Assembly (NCBI RefSeq): GCF_004001045.1
Contig: NZ_BIMK01000015.1
Span: 1 to 64,000, forward strand
Length of the DNA: 64,000 nucleotides
Direction of reading: 5' to 3'
Source: Paenibacillus chibensis
Lineage (GTDB): Bacteria; Bacillota; Bacilli; Paenibacillales; Paenibacillaceae
Below, piece by piece: positions 49,991 through 60,079 of the stretch. Under the pieces are notes generated by a model that saw only the letters and a list, made by a program, of their open reading frames with translations, had not been told where the DNA came from and made no database searches. Position numbers and translations under genes: made by a program. Within the stretch, counting starts at the first letter, position 1; each line of letters opens with the position of its first letter.

Positions 49991-50028
49991 GTTTTCGACA
50001 TCCGAATTTAAATTCCTTCTGTCGAAAA
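49991..50028 (-). promoter_or_regulatory. spo0A sigma-H promoter with flanking Spo0A boxes
   Basis: Minus strand: -35 GAAGGAATT (50011-50019, perfect to RNAGGAWWW), 11-bp spacer, -10 GTCGAAAAC (49991-49999). Two inverted 9-bp Spo0A boxes of TGTCGAAAA type lie at 50020-50028, just upstream of the -35, and at 49992-50000, on top of the -10. Confidence 0.78.
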
Positions 50029-50109
50029 TTATTTTTGTTTATTTTTTTTTGTTGTTGATTTATAATAAATAATTTCATTCAAATTCCTATGTATTTCTTC
50101 TTTTTACGA

Positions 50110-50143
50110 CAAAAAATCTTAAGGCTCAGCTAGCCTTAAGATT
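50110..50143 (-). terminator. Terminator overlapping the end of spoIVB
   Basis: Arms AATCTTAAGGCT (50115-50126) and AGCCTTAAGATT (50132-50143), followed on the minus strand by TTTTTTGTCG. The spoIVB stop codon lies in the loop and stem, so its last codons form one arm. Confidence 0.88.
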
Positions 50144-51463
50144 TGATGCGTTGTCTTTTGCTTGCCCCGGAATCACGCCTGAATCCTGAAGCATCCATTC
50201 GATGAAGCAGCCGTAACCGGATTTCGGATCATTCACGAATACATGCGTTACCGCTCCGATCAGCTTGCCATCCTGTACAATGGGACTGCCGCTCATTCCT
50301 TGAACGATCCCGCCCGTTTTTTCGATCAGACGAGGATCCGTGATCCGCAGCACGAGTCCCTTGGTAGCGGGCGCATCCTGTTTGGCTACGTGAACGATAT
50401 TTACCTTGAATTTTTCAACCTGCTGGCCATCCACCACCGTCAGAATTTCAGCTGGACCTTCCTTAACGTCCTGGGCGAATGCAACGGGAAAACCCTCTTT
50501 ATAAAGGCTGTAATCCGGGTTTTGATTCATTTTTCCGAAGATGCCGAAATGCGTGTTGCGTTCAATATTGCCTAAGATTTTACTGTCTTTCAGAAAATGC
50601 GCTCTTTTCTCTCCGGGTTCCCCATCCTGCGATTTAGAGATGGATGTAACACTGGACTGCAGGATTTCTCCGCTGCCAACCGTTATCGGCGTTTGCGTGT
50701 TCATATCGGTAATGACATGACCGAGTGCTCCATATACGCCTTGGTCAGGAGCATAAAAAGTCAATGTACCTACCCCGGCAGCGGAATCGCGGATATAAAG
50801 TCCAAGCCTCCATTTGCCTTCGCTTTGGTCATAAGCCGGCGTCAGCTTTGTTTTCATCACTTTGTCTCCGCGCTTAAACGTGATTTCCAGCGGCTGCTTG
50901 CTTTTGCCGGCATCCTCCACAATTTGGGATACCTTCGTAATGTCCTGAAGCGATACCCCATTCATGTGCGTCATTAGATCACCGAGCTGAATACCTGCAT
51001 TTTCTCCCGGGGAAACTCTTGACGTAGGGTCGACATGCACCAGATGGTGACCTACAACCAGAATCCCTGCCGATTTCACCTTAACCCCAATCGTCTGTCC
51101 TCCCGGAATGACCTTTAAGCCCGGTATGACATGGATCTGTACCGTTTTAAACGGGATCTTGCCAAACAGCTTCAACGTCAGCTTGGCTCTGCCGCTTTGC
51201 TGGGGGTGCAGCTGAAGCGGATGCTGAGGCGAAACCTTGAATGTCGGAGAAGCCGAACCATTCAACTGCAGCACATCCGGACGGTCCACGGTTGCCTGTG
51301 CCGCCACCGGCATGGCCAACTGAACGGAGCCCGTGTCGCCAGCGAACATCTTGATTTCGCTAGGGATGGCTTTCAAGCTTTGCACAGGTGCGGTAATGCT
51401 TAAACAACACAGAAAGAAGACAATGAAAAGACCGAGCATTTTATTCCTGAGGCTGGAGTTCAA
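50126..51463 (-). CDS. spoIVB: SpoIVB serine peptidase
   Basis: Forespore-secreted protease that triggers the SpoIVFB-driven activation of pro-sigma-K. It has 445 residues: an N-terminal membrane/signal helix (about 8-26), a PDZ domain (about 150-230, GENAGIQLGDLMTHMNGVSL) and the SpoIVB peptidase domain with the active-site segment GIVQGMSGSPIVQDGKLIGAVTHV. The TTG start has AAAGGGAG upstream. Between recN and spo0A as in B. subtilis. Confidence 0.95.
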   Translation of the reverse strand: MNSSLRNKMLGLFIVFFLCCLSITAPVQSLKAIPSEIKMFAGDTGSVQLAMPVAAQATVDRPDVLQLNGSASPTFKVSPQHPLQLHPQQSGRAKLTLKLFGKIPFKTVQIHVIPGLKVIPGGQTIGVKVKSAGILVVGHHLVHVDPTSRVSPGENAGIQLGDLMTHMNGVSLQDITKVSQIVEDAGKSKQPLEITFKRGDKVMKTKLTPAYDQSEGKWRLGLYIRDSAAGVGTLTFYAPDQGVYGALGHVITDMNTQTPITVGSGEILQSSVTSISKSQDGEPGEKRAHFLKDSKILGNIERNTHFGIFGKMNQNPDYSLYKEGFPVAFAQDVKEGPAEILTVVDGQQVEKFKVNIVHVAKQDAPATKGLVLRITDPRLIEKTGGIVQGMSGSPIVQDGKLIGAVTHVFVNDPKSGYGCFIEWMLQDSGVIPGQAKDNASNLKAS

Positions 51464-51568
51464 TGGCTGTCACGCTCCCTTTTGCTTCTTTCGCTTGACG
51501 AAAAAGGTGATCGCCAATTGCGTACCTTTAAGATTACCCTGCCCTCAGGCTTTTATTACTGTCAATCA

Positions 51569-53305
51569 TTACTCTGGTGCGGTTTTGGCAGCTTTCCGCT
51601 CCTCCGCCAGCTTCAGCATTTCCTGGGCATGATGGAGCGTTTTTTCCGTGATTTCGACGCCTCCCAGCATCCGCGCCAGCTCCTCCACCCGTCCTTGAAG
51701 GGATAGCTCCTCCACACGCGTCATGGTGCGTTCGCTTTCAATATTTTTTTCGATCAAATATTGATGGTCCGCCATGCAGGCCACCTGCGGCAAGTGAGTG
51801 ATCGAGAACACCTGGCAATCCTCTGCCAGCTTATCCAGCTTCTCGGCAATCGACTGCGCCGCTCTGCCGCTTACACCTGTATCCACCTCGTCAAAAATGA
51901 GAACGGGAATGCGGTCATGCCTTGCAAAAATGCTCTTCATCGCAAGCATCATCCGGGACAGCTCACCGCCGGAGGCGATTTTGCTCAGTGGTCGCAGAGG
52001 CTCGCCGGGATTCGGGCTGATCATGAATTCCGCAACGTCGATGCCTTGACGCGTCAACCTAACCTTCTGTCCATCGATCTCTGCACCCTTCGAGTCCTCC
52101 AGTCGATCCAGCCGGACCTCAAGCGATGTCCGCTCCATGTGCAGGTCTTTCAGTTCCTTCTCGACCTGTCCGGCCAAATCCGCAGCGCACATTTGACGCG
52201 CACGGCTCAGCTCAAGGGCGGCTTCGATCAAGCCCCCGAGCATTTCGTCCCGCCGTGATTTGAGCTCCTCAAGCCGTTCATCCTTGTTCTCGAGCGTATT
52301 CGTCTCCTGCAAAATATTATGGTAATACCCGAGAATTTCATCCACACTTTCTCCATACTTACGACGCAAGGTTGAGATGAGATCGAGCCTTTGCTCCACT
52401 TCATCGAGACGTTCCGGATTAAACTCCACTTCATCCCGGTAATCGCGAAGTTGAAAGGCTGCATCCTCCAACTGGTAATATGCCGATTGAAGCTGTTCCA
52501 GAATCGGCTTCAGCTCCTTCTCATCATATTGTACGACATCTTCAAGCCGGGACACCGCCGTGCTGATGGTCCCGAGGCCCTGTTGACCATAAATCAGGTC
52601 GTAAGCGCCTGACACGGAATCCATCATTTTCTCGCTATGGGATAGCTTGACCCGTTCTTCCAGAAGCCATTCATCCTCGCCGGATTTTAAGGAAGCCGCA
52701 GAGATTTCCTCCAGCTGAAACCGGTACAGATCGAGCATCTGGTATGTTTTCTGGCTGTTATTCATCAGCTCCCGGTATTCCTTCTCAACTTTCGAAAAGG
52801 AAGCATACTGCTCCTGATACTGCTTCTTTACCGGTCCGATCACGGCTTCGCCGTAGGTATCGAGAAGATGCAAATGGCGGTCGGCACGCATCAGATTCTG
52901 ATGCTCGTGCTGGCCGTGAATATTGATCAGCTGCTCGCCGATCTCCCGCAGCATCGTTAAATTGACGAGCTGCCCGTTGATGCGGGAAGTGCTTTTCCCC
53001 TGACTGGTCACTTCCCTGCGTATAATCAGATACTCTTCCCGATCGGCATCAATGCCGATTTGCTCCAGCGCATTCCATACAGGATGACTTTTATGCAGCT
53101 CGAACATCGCCTCAATTTCCGCTTTATCGCAGCCATACCGAATCAAATCGGCTGAGCCTCTTCCGCCGGCAATCAGTCCGAGTGCATCAATGACGATCGA
53201 TTTGCCGGCACCCGTTTCCCCTGTCAGGACATGAAACCCTGCATGAAATGACACATCCACCGCCTCAATAACGGCCAAATTACGAATGCTTAATGTCATC
53301 AGCAT
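51569..53305 (-). CDS. recN: DNA repair protein RecN
   Basis: SMC-like ATPase that acts early at DNA double-strand breaks. It has 578 residues: an N-terminal Walker A (VLTGETGAGKSIVIDAL), a long central coiled coil with two arms (about 155-390), a C-terminal signature (ASGGELSRMMLAMKS) and Walker B (VLIFDEVDTGVSG), and the D-loop SITHLPQVA. Full length. It lies 29 bp after argR and may be co-transcribed with it. Confidence 0.95.
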   Translation of the reverse strand: MLMTLSIRNLAVIEAVDVSFHAGFHVLTGETGAGKSIVIDALGLIAGGRGSADLIRYGCDKAEIEAMFELHKSHPVWNALEQIGIDADREEYLIIRREVTSQGKSTSRINGQLVNLTMLREIGEQLINIHGQHEHQNLMRADRHLHLLDTYGEAVIGPVKKQYQEQYASFSKVEKEYRELMNNSQKTYQMLDLYRFQLEEISAASLKSGEDEWLLEERVKLSHSEKMMDSVSGAYDLIYGQQGLGTISTAVSRLEDVVQYDEKELKPILEQLQSAYYQLEDAAFQLRDYRDEVEFNPERLDEVEQRLDLISTLRRKYGESVDEILGYYHNILQETNTLENKDERLEELKSRRDEMLGGLIEAALELSRARQMCAADLAGQVEKELKDLHMERTSLEVRLDRLEDSKGAEIDGQKVRLTRQGIDVAEFMISPNPGEPLRPLSKIASGGELSRMMLAMKSIFARHDRIPVLIFDEVDTGVSGRAAQSIAEKLDKLAEDCQVFSITHLPQVACMADHQYLIEKNIESERTMTRVEELSLQGRVEELARMLGGVEITEKTLHHAQEMLKLAEERKAAKTAPE

Positions 53306-53334
53306 TTAAAAGCCCCTCCCTCAACACCGCTGAT

Positions 53335-53784
53335 TTATGAAATATAGCTTTTGATAAGCTGAACCAGGCTCTCGCTGTCCTCATTGGTTCGGCAGATCAT
53401 CAGAATGGTGTCATCGCCGCAAATGGTTCCCATGATCTGGTTCCATTCCATATTATCGAGCAATACCGCAATGGCGTTGGCCGTGCCCGGGAGGGCTTTC
53501 ATGACCACAAGGTTGTTGGTGTAATCGATATGCACGAAATTGTCCACAAGGGCCCGCTTCAGCTTCTGGATCGGATTGTAGCGCTGGTCCGTCGGCAGGG
53601 AATATTTATATCTCCCGTCGTCCATCGGTACCTTAATGAGCAGCAGCTCCTTGATATCTCTCGAAACCGTTGCCTGCGTAACTTGAAAACCGGCTGCTCG
53701 CAGAGCTTCAACCAGCTCGTCCTGTGTTTCGATTTCATTATGCGTAATGATTTCCCTAATTTTAATGTGTCGTTGACCTTTCAT
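53335..53784 (-). CDS. argR: Arginine repressor ArgR/AhrC
   Basis: Hexameric arginine-dependent regulator of arginine synthesis and breakdown. It has 149 residues: an N-terminal winged helix (about 1-70, [17 protein letters not shown]) and a C-terminal oligomerisation and arginine-binding domain ([15 protein letters not shown] and [15 protein letters not shown]). The conserved Asp pair GDD is present. Position upstream of recN is conserved. Confidence 0.95.
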   Translation of the reverse strand: MKGQRHIKIREIITHNEIETQDELVEALRAAGFQVTQATVSRDIKELLLIKVPMDDGRYKYSLPTDQRYNPIQKLKRALVDNFVHIDYTNNLVVMKALPGTANAIAVLLDNMEWNQIMGTICGDDTILMICRTNEDSESLVQLIKSYIS

Positions 53785-53810
53785 AAGAACCTCCTGAAAA
53801 AATCTTATAT

Positions 53811-54293
53811 TTATTCATCATATCCAATGGCATCCTCTTCATCCCAATCAAAATGGATGCAGGCGACCTCATGGTTCTCCACATCCACATACAGCACGCC
53901 GCCACAGCCCGGATACAGCAAAAAGTAAGGGAGCAACCGATCCCTGATCGAGCTTCCGGTCCAATCCATGGGCATCCGGCTTCGTGCCACTTTGACCAGG
54001 TAGAGAATGTTCTCATCATTCCTTACAATCATATCAATAAACAAACGGCTGTAAAATTCTTCCCCATCGACGTCAAAATAAAGCGGAACCTTGATTTTGC
54101 CGCCCAGCACCTCGTATCCCGCACGCTCCAGCATATCGACTGCCGGGTGGTCGGGAATTTCTTCGTTGATAGGCATTTCCGGCACGCGGGCCGGCATCGG
54201 CTTAAACAGCCAGTTTCTCATTCCATAACCAATCCAAATCAAGAGCAGCAACCCAATCAGAACCATGACGAGCCAATCCGCCCGTTCCTCCAT
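53811..54293 (-). CDS. Membrane-anchored hypothetical protein
   Basis: A 160-residue protein: one N-terminal membrane helix (about 8-27, [17 protein letters not shown]), then a soluble acidic domain with regular alpha/beta spacing ([50 protein letters not shown]). The fold may be nuclease-like (restriction-endonuclease-type core: Glu/Asp and a Lys in YLVKVAR), but this is speculative. The start at 54293 follows GAGGTGATC. It sits in the conserved argR-tlyA stretch. Confidence 0.65.
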   Translation of the reverse strand: MEERADWLVMVLIGLLLLIWIGYGMRNWLFKPMPARVPEMPINEEIPDHPAVDMLERAGYEVLGGKIKVPLYFDVDGEEFYSRLFIDMIVRNDENILYLVKVARSRMPMDWTGSSIRDRLLPYFLLYPGCGGVLYVDVENHEVACIHFDWDEEDAIGYDE

Positions 54294-54492
54294 CCCGATC
54301 ACCTCATGGTTTTATTCGCGTAAAAGGAAGAAATTCCTTTTTTGTCCGAATAGAAACCTGCAGGTGAAGGCGGTATTCCCCGGCCAGATTGCCATACGAA
54401 TTACTGCATAAAGATCGATTTCAACGACATTATATCCCAAACAGACGTTCTCGTTCAAATCCATTTTAACGATCCGCAAAAAATCCTTCAAT

Positions 54493-54523
54493 GAAAAAGA
54501 AACTCATCCTTTGGATGAGTTTC
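54493..54523 (-). terminator. Terminator overlapping the end of tlyA
   Basis: Arms GAAACTCATCC (54499-54509) and GGATGAGTTTC (54513-54523), followed on the minus strand by TTTTTCATTG. The tlyA stop codon (54504-54506) lies inside the stem. Confidence 0.85.
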
Positions 54524-55367
54524 CTGTAAAGGTGTGAGCAGCCTCAGCCACAATATCATGGACAATTGCCGAAATCCGCTCATGAACGGCTCCCGGATTT
54601 TCCTCTTCAGCCACTTCGTTATCTTCGTTCAAACGCCAGTGGGCCAAAAATTCAATATTCCCCTCACCGCCTGTAATCGGTGAAAAGGTCAGCCCGTTGA
54701 GCTCAAACCCCAGCTCATGGGCGAAGGTCAGAATATTCATCAGCACTTCGCGATGTACAGCCGGATCACGGACCACACCGGATTTGCCGACCTTCTCCCG
54801 CCCTGCTTCAAATTGCGGCTTGATCAATGCCGCAACATCTCCCGGTCGCTTCAGCAGCGCCTTAAGCGGGGGCAGAATGATCCGTAGGGAAATGAAGGAT
54901 ACGTCGATGCTGGCGAAATCCGGCTCGGGCCCTTGTAAATCATCAGGCGTCATGTAACGGAAATTTGTTTTTTCCATCACGCAGACCCGCTCATCATTGC
55001 GCAGAGACCAGTCCAGCTGATTCGAACCGACGTCGATCGCGTATACATAATCCGCTCCATGCTGAAGCGCGCAATCCGTAAATCCCCCCGTGGATGACCC
55101 GATATCCAGCATGGCTCTTCCCTGCATATCGATACCGAAGGTCTTGATCGCTTTCTCCAGCTTCAATCCCCCGCGGCTGACATAAGGATGAACCGCCCCT
55201 TTGACCCGGATCACGATGTCCCTCGGCACCTTCATGCCTGCCTTTTCAATGCGCTCTTCGTTTGCGAGCACCAGTCCGGCCATAATGGCTGCTTTGGCTT
55301 TCTCGCGGCTATCATAAAATCCCTGCTCAACCAGCAGGATATCAATCCGTTCTTTTGGCGAATTCAT
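54504..55367 (-). CDS. tlyA: TlyA-family 2'-O-methyltransferase (YqxC-like)
   Basis: A 287-residue rRNA ribose methyltransferase. An N-terminal S4 RNA-binding domain (about 6-65, ERIDILLVEQGFYDSREKAKAAIMAG) is followed by an FtsJ-like domain with the SAM motif LDIGSSTGGFTDCALQHGA and VYAIDVGSNQLDW; catalytic Lys/Asp/Lys/Glu positions appear conserved (KALK, DVSFISL, IKPQFEAG). Family members methylate 16S/23S rRNA; in actinobacteria TlyA affects capreomycin sensitivity. 24 bp after dxs. Confidence 0.92.
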   Translation of the reverse strand: MNSPKERIDILLVEQGFYDSREKAKAAIMAGLVLANEERIEKAGMKVPRDIVIRVKGAVHPYVSRGGLKLEKAIKTFGIDMQGRAMLDIGSSTGGFTDCALQHGADYVYAIDVGSNQLDWSLRNDERVCVMEKTNFRYMTPDDLQGPEPDFASIDVSFISLRIILPPLKALLKRPGDVAALIKPQFEAGREKVGKSGVVRDPAVHREVLMNILTFAHELGFELNGLTFSPITGGEGNIEFLAHWRLNEDNEVAEEENPGAVHERISAIVHDIVAEAAHTFTGNSSKG

Positions 55368-55391
55368 GTTTGTCTCCCGATTCTTTAAGCA

Positions 55392-57299
55392 TTAAGAGGA
55401 GTATCCCGTTTTGCTGATGCCAAAGGAATGCAGCGACATCAGTTTTTTGACCTCGACGCACACGGCTTCGGACGTCAGCCCGGTCTCCTGACGCTGCTCC
55501 TTAACGCTGCCATGCTCGATAAAACGGTCCGGAACGCCCATGAGCGACACCCGCGCGTCAAAGACATGCTTCGCAGCGTAGAATTCCAGCACGGCACTGC
55601 CAAGGCTTCCCGCCTCGCTCGCTTCTTCCAGAACGATCATGTTCGTATGGCTGTGTGCCAGTTCAAGGAGCATCTCTTCGTCTACCGGTTTTAGGAAACG
55701 GGCATTAACGACGCGCAGATTAATCCCTTCACGCTTCAGCTGCTCGGCAGCATCCAGGGCAACCTGAACCATCGGGCCGCAAGCCAGTACAGCATACCCC
55801 TCGCCTTCGCGCACATTCTCCCATGTCCCGATCGGAATCGGCACAAGCTTCTCGTCAAGAGGCACTCCCAATCCGTTGATACGCGGATAACGGTAAGCGA
55901 TCGGCCCGTCATCGTAATCCAAGGCTGTTTTCATCATATGGCGAAGCTCGTTCTCATCCTTGGGCATCATCAGGACCATATTCGGAAGATGACGCAGGAA
56001 TGCCACGTCGAAGACGCCTTGATGGGTTTCTCCGTCCGCGCCGACGAAGCCCGCACGGTCAATCGCGAATGTCACGTTGGCGTTATGACGGCAAATGTCA
56101 TGCACGATTTGGTCATAGGCCCGCTGCATGAACGTCGAATAGACGGCAAAAACCGGCTTCATGCCTTCCATCGCCAGCGCGGCGCACATCGTTGCCGCAT
56201 GCTGCTCGGCAATGCCGACGTCGATCATGCGGCTTGGAAATTTCTCGCTGAACGGGATCAGCCCTGAACCACTGGGCATGGCCGGTGTAACGGCTACAAT
56301 TCTCGGATCCTGTTCGCCCAGCTCGATCAGTGTTTTGGCAAATACATCGGTGTACATGGGATTCCCGGCGGACTTAAGCACCTGGCCGGATTCAATTTTG
56401 TACGGAGAAATGCCGTGCCATTTGTAAGAGTCAGCCTCGGCAGGCTTGTAGCCTTTGCCTTTGGTCGTCAACACATGCACAAAGACCGGACCTCGAACGT
56501 TGTCCGCCTGCTTGAAGGTCTCAATCAGCTTTTGGGTGTCATGTCCGTCCACCGGTCCGAGGTAAGTCAGGCCGAGCTCCTCGAACAGCACGCCGGGTAC
56601 CATCATATATTTCAGGCTGTCTTTCAGACGGGAGCCGGTTTTGGCCAGCTTGCCGCCGATCGCCGGAATTTTCTTCAGCAGAATCTCAAGTTCGTCCTTC
56701 GCGCGCAAATAATGGCGGTCGGAACGAATTTTGCTCAGGTAATTGTGCATTGCGCCCACGTTCGGGGCAATGGACATTTCGTTGTCGTTCAGGATGACCA
56801 TCAAGTCTTTTTGCTCATGACCGATATGGTTCAAGGCTTCGAAAGCCATACCGCCGGTCAAGGCGCCATCGCCGATAATCGCGACGACTTTGTTGTGTTC
56901 TCCTTTGAAATCCCGGGCGAGAGCCATGCCCATGGCAGCCGACAATGAGGTGCTGCTGTGACCAGCCTCCCATACGTCATGCTCGCTTTCATTTCTTTTA
57001 ACGAATCCGCATAGCCCTTTGAACTTGCGAAGGGTATCAAACTGGTCCATCCGGCCGGTCAGCATTTTATGAACATATGCCTGATGTCCGACATCAAAAA
57101 TAAATTTATCACGTGGACTGTCATAGCAGTAATGCAAGGCCAGCGTGAGTTCGACCACTCCCAAATTTGATGCGAGATGCCCTCCGGTCACAGACAGCTT
57201 CTCAATCAGAAATTGACGGATTTCAGCCGCCAAAACATTGAGCTCGTCAACCGATAGAGATTTGATTTGTTGCGGCTCTTTAATTTGCGGAAGCAGCAC
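55392..57299 (-). CDS. dxs: 1-deoxy-D-xylulose-5-phosphate synthase Dxs
   Basis: First step of the MEP isoprenoid pathway, joining pyruvate and glyceraldehyde-3-phosphate with ThDP. It has 635 residues with the typical layout: [13 protein letters not shown], the ThDP site [24 protein letters not shown] (about 255), a PYR domain with [14 protein letters not shown] and a transketolase-C domain ending near 620. The start is GTG behind GGGGAG. ispA follows upstream in the same direction after about 250 bp. Confidence 0.96.
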   Translation of the reverse strand: MLLPQIKEPQQIKSLSVDELNVLAAEIRQFLIEKLSVTGGHLASNLGVVELTLALHYCYDSPRDKFIFDVGHQAYVHKMLTGRMDQFDTLRKFKGLCGFVKRNESEHDVWEAGHSSTSLSAAMGMALARDFKGEHNKVVAIIGDGALTGGMAFEALNHIGHEQKDLMVILNDNEMSIAPNVGAMHNYLSKIRSDRHYLRAKDELEILLKKIPAIGGKLAKTGSRLKDSLKYMMVPGVLFEELGLTYLGPVDGHDTQKLIETFKQADNVRGPVFVHVLTTKGKGYKPAEADSYKWHGISPYKIESGQVLKSAGNPMYTDVFAKTLIELGEQDPRIVAVTPAMPSGSGLIPFSEKFPSRMIDVGIAEQHAATMCAALAMEGMKPVFAVYSTFMQRAYDQIVHDICRHNANVTFAIDRAGFVGADGETHQGVFDVAFLRHLPNMVLMMPKDENELRHMMKTALDYDDGPIAYRYPRINGLGVPLDEKLVPIPIGTWENVREGEGYAVLACGPMVQVALDAAEQLKREGINLRVVNARFLKPVDEEMLLELAHSHTNMIVLEEASEAGSLGSAVLEFYAAKHVFDARVSLMGVPDRFIEHGSVKEQRQETGLTSEAVCVEVKKLMSLHSFGISKTGYSS

Positions 57300-57551
57300 G
57301 TTGATCTCCCCGCTTTCCTCGATATAATAGAGTAATTTCTTTTCTTCCGGCTATCATCTACATAAATTGAAGTAAAGTAAGAATAAATCCTTTCCTGCAT
57401 CCTTACGGTTCCCAAGAAAACAAGATTAGCTTTAAGTTCACTTTATCTAGGAAGCCTATTGTCTTGTATATGGTTACGCTTTCCTCACAGAAACAGCGAT
57501 TCTTTTCGTCATTATATCACAAAACGCGCCGCAAACATAAAATGATGCCGA

Positions 57552-58466
57552 TTAGTGGTCCCGATTCATCAGATAATCAGCGATCTGCAGCAGCCTCGAC
57601 GGATCTGCGAATCCGGCTTCAAGAACCGCGGCCTTCGCTTCCCTTGTGAGCCTTTCCACTTCGATCCGGGATGCTTCAAGCCCGATAAAATAGGGATATG
57701 TGACTTTTTCCTGCTTCATGTCGCTTTGTGTTTTTTTACCCAGTTTAGCTTCGTCGCCAACAATATCCAGAATATCGTCTTGTATCTGGAATGCAAGCCC
57801 AAGCTTGCGTCCAAACGTGCGCAGCGCCTCGAGCTTTAATGCATCCGCTCCGGCAATTCGGCCCCCCGCAAGCAGCGAGAACATGATAAGGTCGCTCGTT
57901 TTGTGAAGATGGATATACTCCAGCTGGGACAGCTCGGTGAGGCCCTGCTCGCCTTCCATGTCGGCAGCCTGTCCTCCCACCATGCCTCTTGGGCCGGCGA
58001 GCTCGGACATATCCATTGTGATTTCCACGACCCGCTCAGCAGGGACTCCGTGCAGCCCCGCTAGGCGCGCAACAAGGTAGAAAGCATGTGTCAATAGGGC
58101 ATCTCCGGCCAGAATTGCCGCAGCCTCCCCGAACACCTTATGGTTCGTCAATTTGCCGCGGCGGTAGTCGTCATCATCCATGGCCGGTAAATCGTCATGA
58201 ATCAGGGAATAGGTATGGATCATCTCAACGGCACAGGCAGCGTCGAGAGCTGCATCCATATTGCCTTCCAGAACTTCGCAGGCAGCCATCACAAGCAGAG
58301 GCCGCATACGCTTTCCCCCGGCCATCAGAGAATACTGCATCGACTCCCGAAGTGTGGACGGAACATGCCAGTTTGCCGGAAGACTCTCCTCCAGTCTCGC
58401 TGTGACCCTCTCAACGATGTTTTGGTGATACGCGGTGAAGGACACCTGTTCACTCAATTGCGTCAC
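57552..58466 (-). CDS. ispA: Farnesyl diphosphate synthase (IspA)
   Basis: Condenses IPP units to farnesyl diphosphate. It has 304 residues with both aspartate-rich motifs: LIHDDLPAMDDDDYRRG (about 92-108) and FQIQDDILDIVGD (about 233-245). KRMRPLLVMAACE and the chain-length region before the first motif fit a short-chain synthase. A GTG start at 58466 overlaps the xseB stop; a TTG three codons on is an alternative. Pathway partner of dxs. Confidence 0.93.
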   Translation of the reverse strand: MTQLSEQVSFTAYHQNIVERVTARLEESLPANWHVPSTLRESMQYSLMAGGKRMRPLLVMAACEVLEGNMDAALDAACAVEMIHTYSLIHDDLPAMDDDDYRRGKLTNHKVFGEAAAILAGDALLTHAFYLVARLAGLHGVPAERVVEITMDMSELAGPRGMVGGQAADMEGEQGLTELSQLEYIHLHKTSDLIMFSLLAGGRIAGADALKLEALRTFGRKLGLAFQIQDDILDIVGDEAKLGKKTQSDMKQEKVTYPYFIGLEASRIEVERLTREAKAAVLEAGFADPSRLLQIADYLMNRDH

Positions 58467-58713
58467 CGCCGTTTACGTCAAGCTCACTGCCGAACGGCTT
58501 TTTCCGCAGCTCGCCATTTTCTTCAACAATCATTTCGATTCTGCGTTCCACCTGTTCGAGCTTTTGGCTGCAGAGCTGCGACAGCTTCATTCCTTCCTGA
58601 AAAAGCTCGATCGCTTTCTCCAATGGGACATCGCCGTGCTCGAGCTCGCCGACGATATCCTCCAGCTGAATCATGGCGTCCTCAAATTTGAGTTCAATTT
58701 CCTTGTCCGTCAT
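58450..58713 (-). CDS. xseB: Exodeoxyribonuclease VII small subunit XseB
   Basis: 87 residues; binds XseA as the small subunit of the single-strand-specific exonuclease. The typical helical hairpin is visible (FEDAMIQLEDIVGELEHGDVPLEKAIELFQEGM). The ATG at 58713 lies 9 nt after AAGGAGG, inside the end of xseA (20-bp overlap), indicating coupled translation. Confidence 0.93.
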   Translation of the reverse strand: MTDKEIELKFEDAMIQLEDIVGELEHGDVPLEKAIELFQEGMKLSQLCSQKLEQVERRIEMIVEENGELRKKPFGSELDVNGGDAIE

Positions 58714-60064
58714 TTTGCCCATCCTCCTTCATTCCCCATACCTGGCATGAAAGCTGACCGTCGCTTACCTTGATCTGGACCAGATCGCCAGGCTGAACGT
58801 CTTTAATCGATTTAATGAGATGCTTCTCCTGCTCATCGTATACGAGGCTGTAACCGCGCGCCATAACCTTAAGCGGGCTCAAGGCGTCCAGTTGTCTCAG
58901 GGATGAGCGCAGCTGAGACTGCCTGTTTTTCAACATCGTCTGTATCAGCGATACCAGCTGTTTACGGCTGACTTCATTCCGCTTGGTGGCATATGACAGC
59001 TGCTCCCGCGGATTATATCTCATCAGTCCATGATGGATTCTGCTTTGCTTCTCTTTGCTGAGGCTCAGCTTCGTACGCAAGCTTCGTTCAAGACGCTGCC
59101 CCAGCATATCCAGACGCTCCGCATGCTGCAGCATATATCTTCGCGGATGCATCAGCACAGGAGACCGCTGCAGTGAAGTCAGAAGCTGCCTGCTCCGCTT
59201 CACGCGCTCCAAAAGCAGCTGCTTCAGCAGACGACGGCGCTGTTGAAGCCTTTCGTTCAGCTCGGCTGCATGCGGCACGGCCAGCTCGGCTGCTGCCGTC
59301 GGCGTTGCAGCCCTCAGATCCGCGGCAAAATCCGCGATGGTAAAATCGGTTTCATGCCCTACTGCAGATATCACCGGAATATAGGACGAGCGAATCGCCC
59401 TGGCGACCGATTCTTCATTGAATGCCCATAATTCTTCAAGCGATCCGCCGCCACGACCGACAATCAGCACATCGGCCTCTTCCATCTCGTTCAAGTCGCG
59501 GATCGCGCGCACAATCGATGGAGCTGCCCCTTTGCCCTGCACCAGAACCGGATACAGCACGATTTTGGCCTGGGGATAACGGCGTCCGAGGGTAATCATA
59601 ATATCCCTGACAGCCGCCCCCGTCGGGGAGGTGATCACCCCGATGGTTTCAGGAAACTCGGGAATCGGTCTTTTTCGTTCGACCGCGAACAAGCCTTCTT
59701 CCTCGAGCTTTTTCTTCAGCTGCTCGAAAGCGAGGTACAAGCTGCCGATTCCGTCCGGCTGCATGTGCGTGGCATAAAATTGATACTGCCCGTCCCGTTC
59801 GTAGACCGTCACGTTCCCCCGCGCAATCACCTTGGCGCCTTCCTTGGGTACAAAGGGAAGCCGCTGATTGTGGGATGCAAACATAATCGCCCGGATCCGG
59901 CTTCCCTCATCCTTAAGCGTGAAATACATATGACCGCTGGAGTGATGGGTAAAATTCGAGATTTCCCCTCGAATCCAGACATCGGATAGCAAGACATCCG
60001 AATCCAGCTTCATGCGGATGTATTTATTTAAATCCTTGATTGAAAAAATACGTTGTGGTTCCAT
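58694..60064 (-). CDS. xseA: Exodeoxyribonuclease VII large subunit XseA
   Basis: Catalytic subunit (456 residues). N-terminal OB-fold (about 5-100, LLSDVWIRGEISNFTHHSSGHMYFTLKD), central nuclease domain (about 130-320) with GVITSPTGAAVRDI, VGRGGGSLEELWAFNEE and SAVGHETDFTIADFAADLRAATPTAAAE, and a long C-terminal coiled coil. All hallmarks are intact. It follows folD by 15 bp. Confidence 0.95.
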   Translation of the reverse strand: MEPQRIFSIKDLNKYIRMKLDSDVLLSDVWIRGEISNFTHHSSGHMYFTLKDEGSRIRAIMFASHNQRLPFVPKEGAKVIARGNVTVYERDGQYQFYATHMQPDGIGSLYLAFEQLKKKLEEEGLFAVERKRPIPEFPETIGVITSPTGAAVRDIMITLGRRYPQAKIVLYPVLVQGKGAAPSIVRAIRDLNEMEEADVLIVGRGGGSLEELWAFNEESVARAIRSSYIPVISAVGHETDFTIADFAADLRAATPTAAAELAVPHAAELNERLQQRRRLLKQLLLERVKRSRQLLTSLQRSPVLMHPRRYMLQHAERLDMLGQRLERSLRTKLSLSKEKQSRIHHGLMRYNPREQLSYATKRNEVSRKQLVSLIQTMLKNRQSQLRSSLRQLDALSPLKVMARGYSLVYDEQEKHLIKSIKDVQPGDLVQIKVSDGQLSCQVWGMKEDGQNDGQGN

Positions 60065-60079
60065 AGGAGAACCCCCCTC

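Noticed and set aside
54303..54350. Hairpin-like AAAGGAAGAAATTCCTTT in the argR-tlyA gap
   Set aside because: Short AT-rich stem without a clear T-run on the minus strand; not a convincing terminator.
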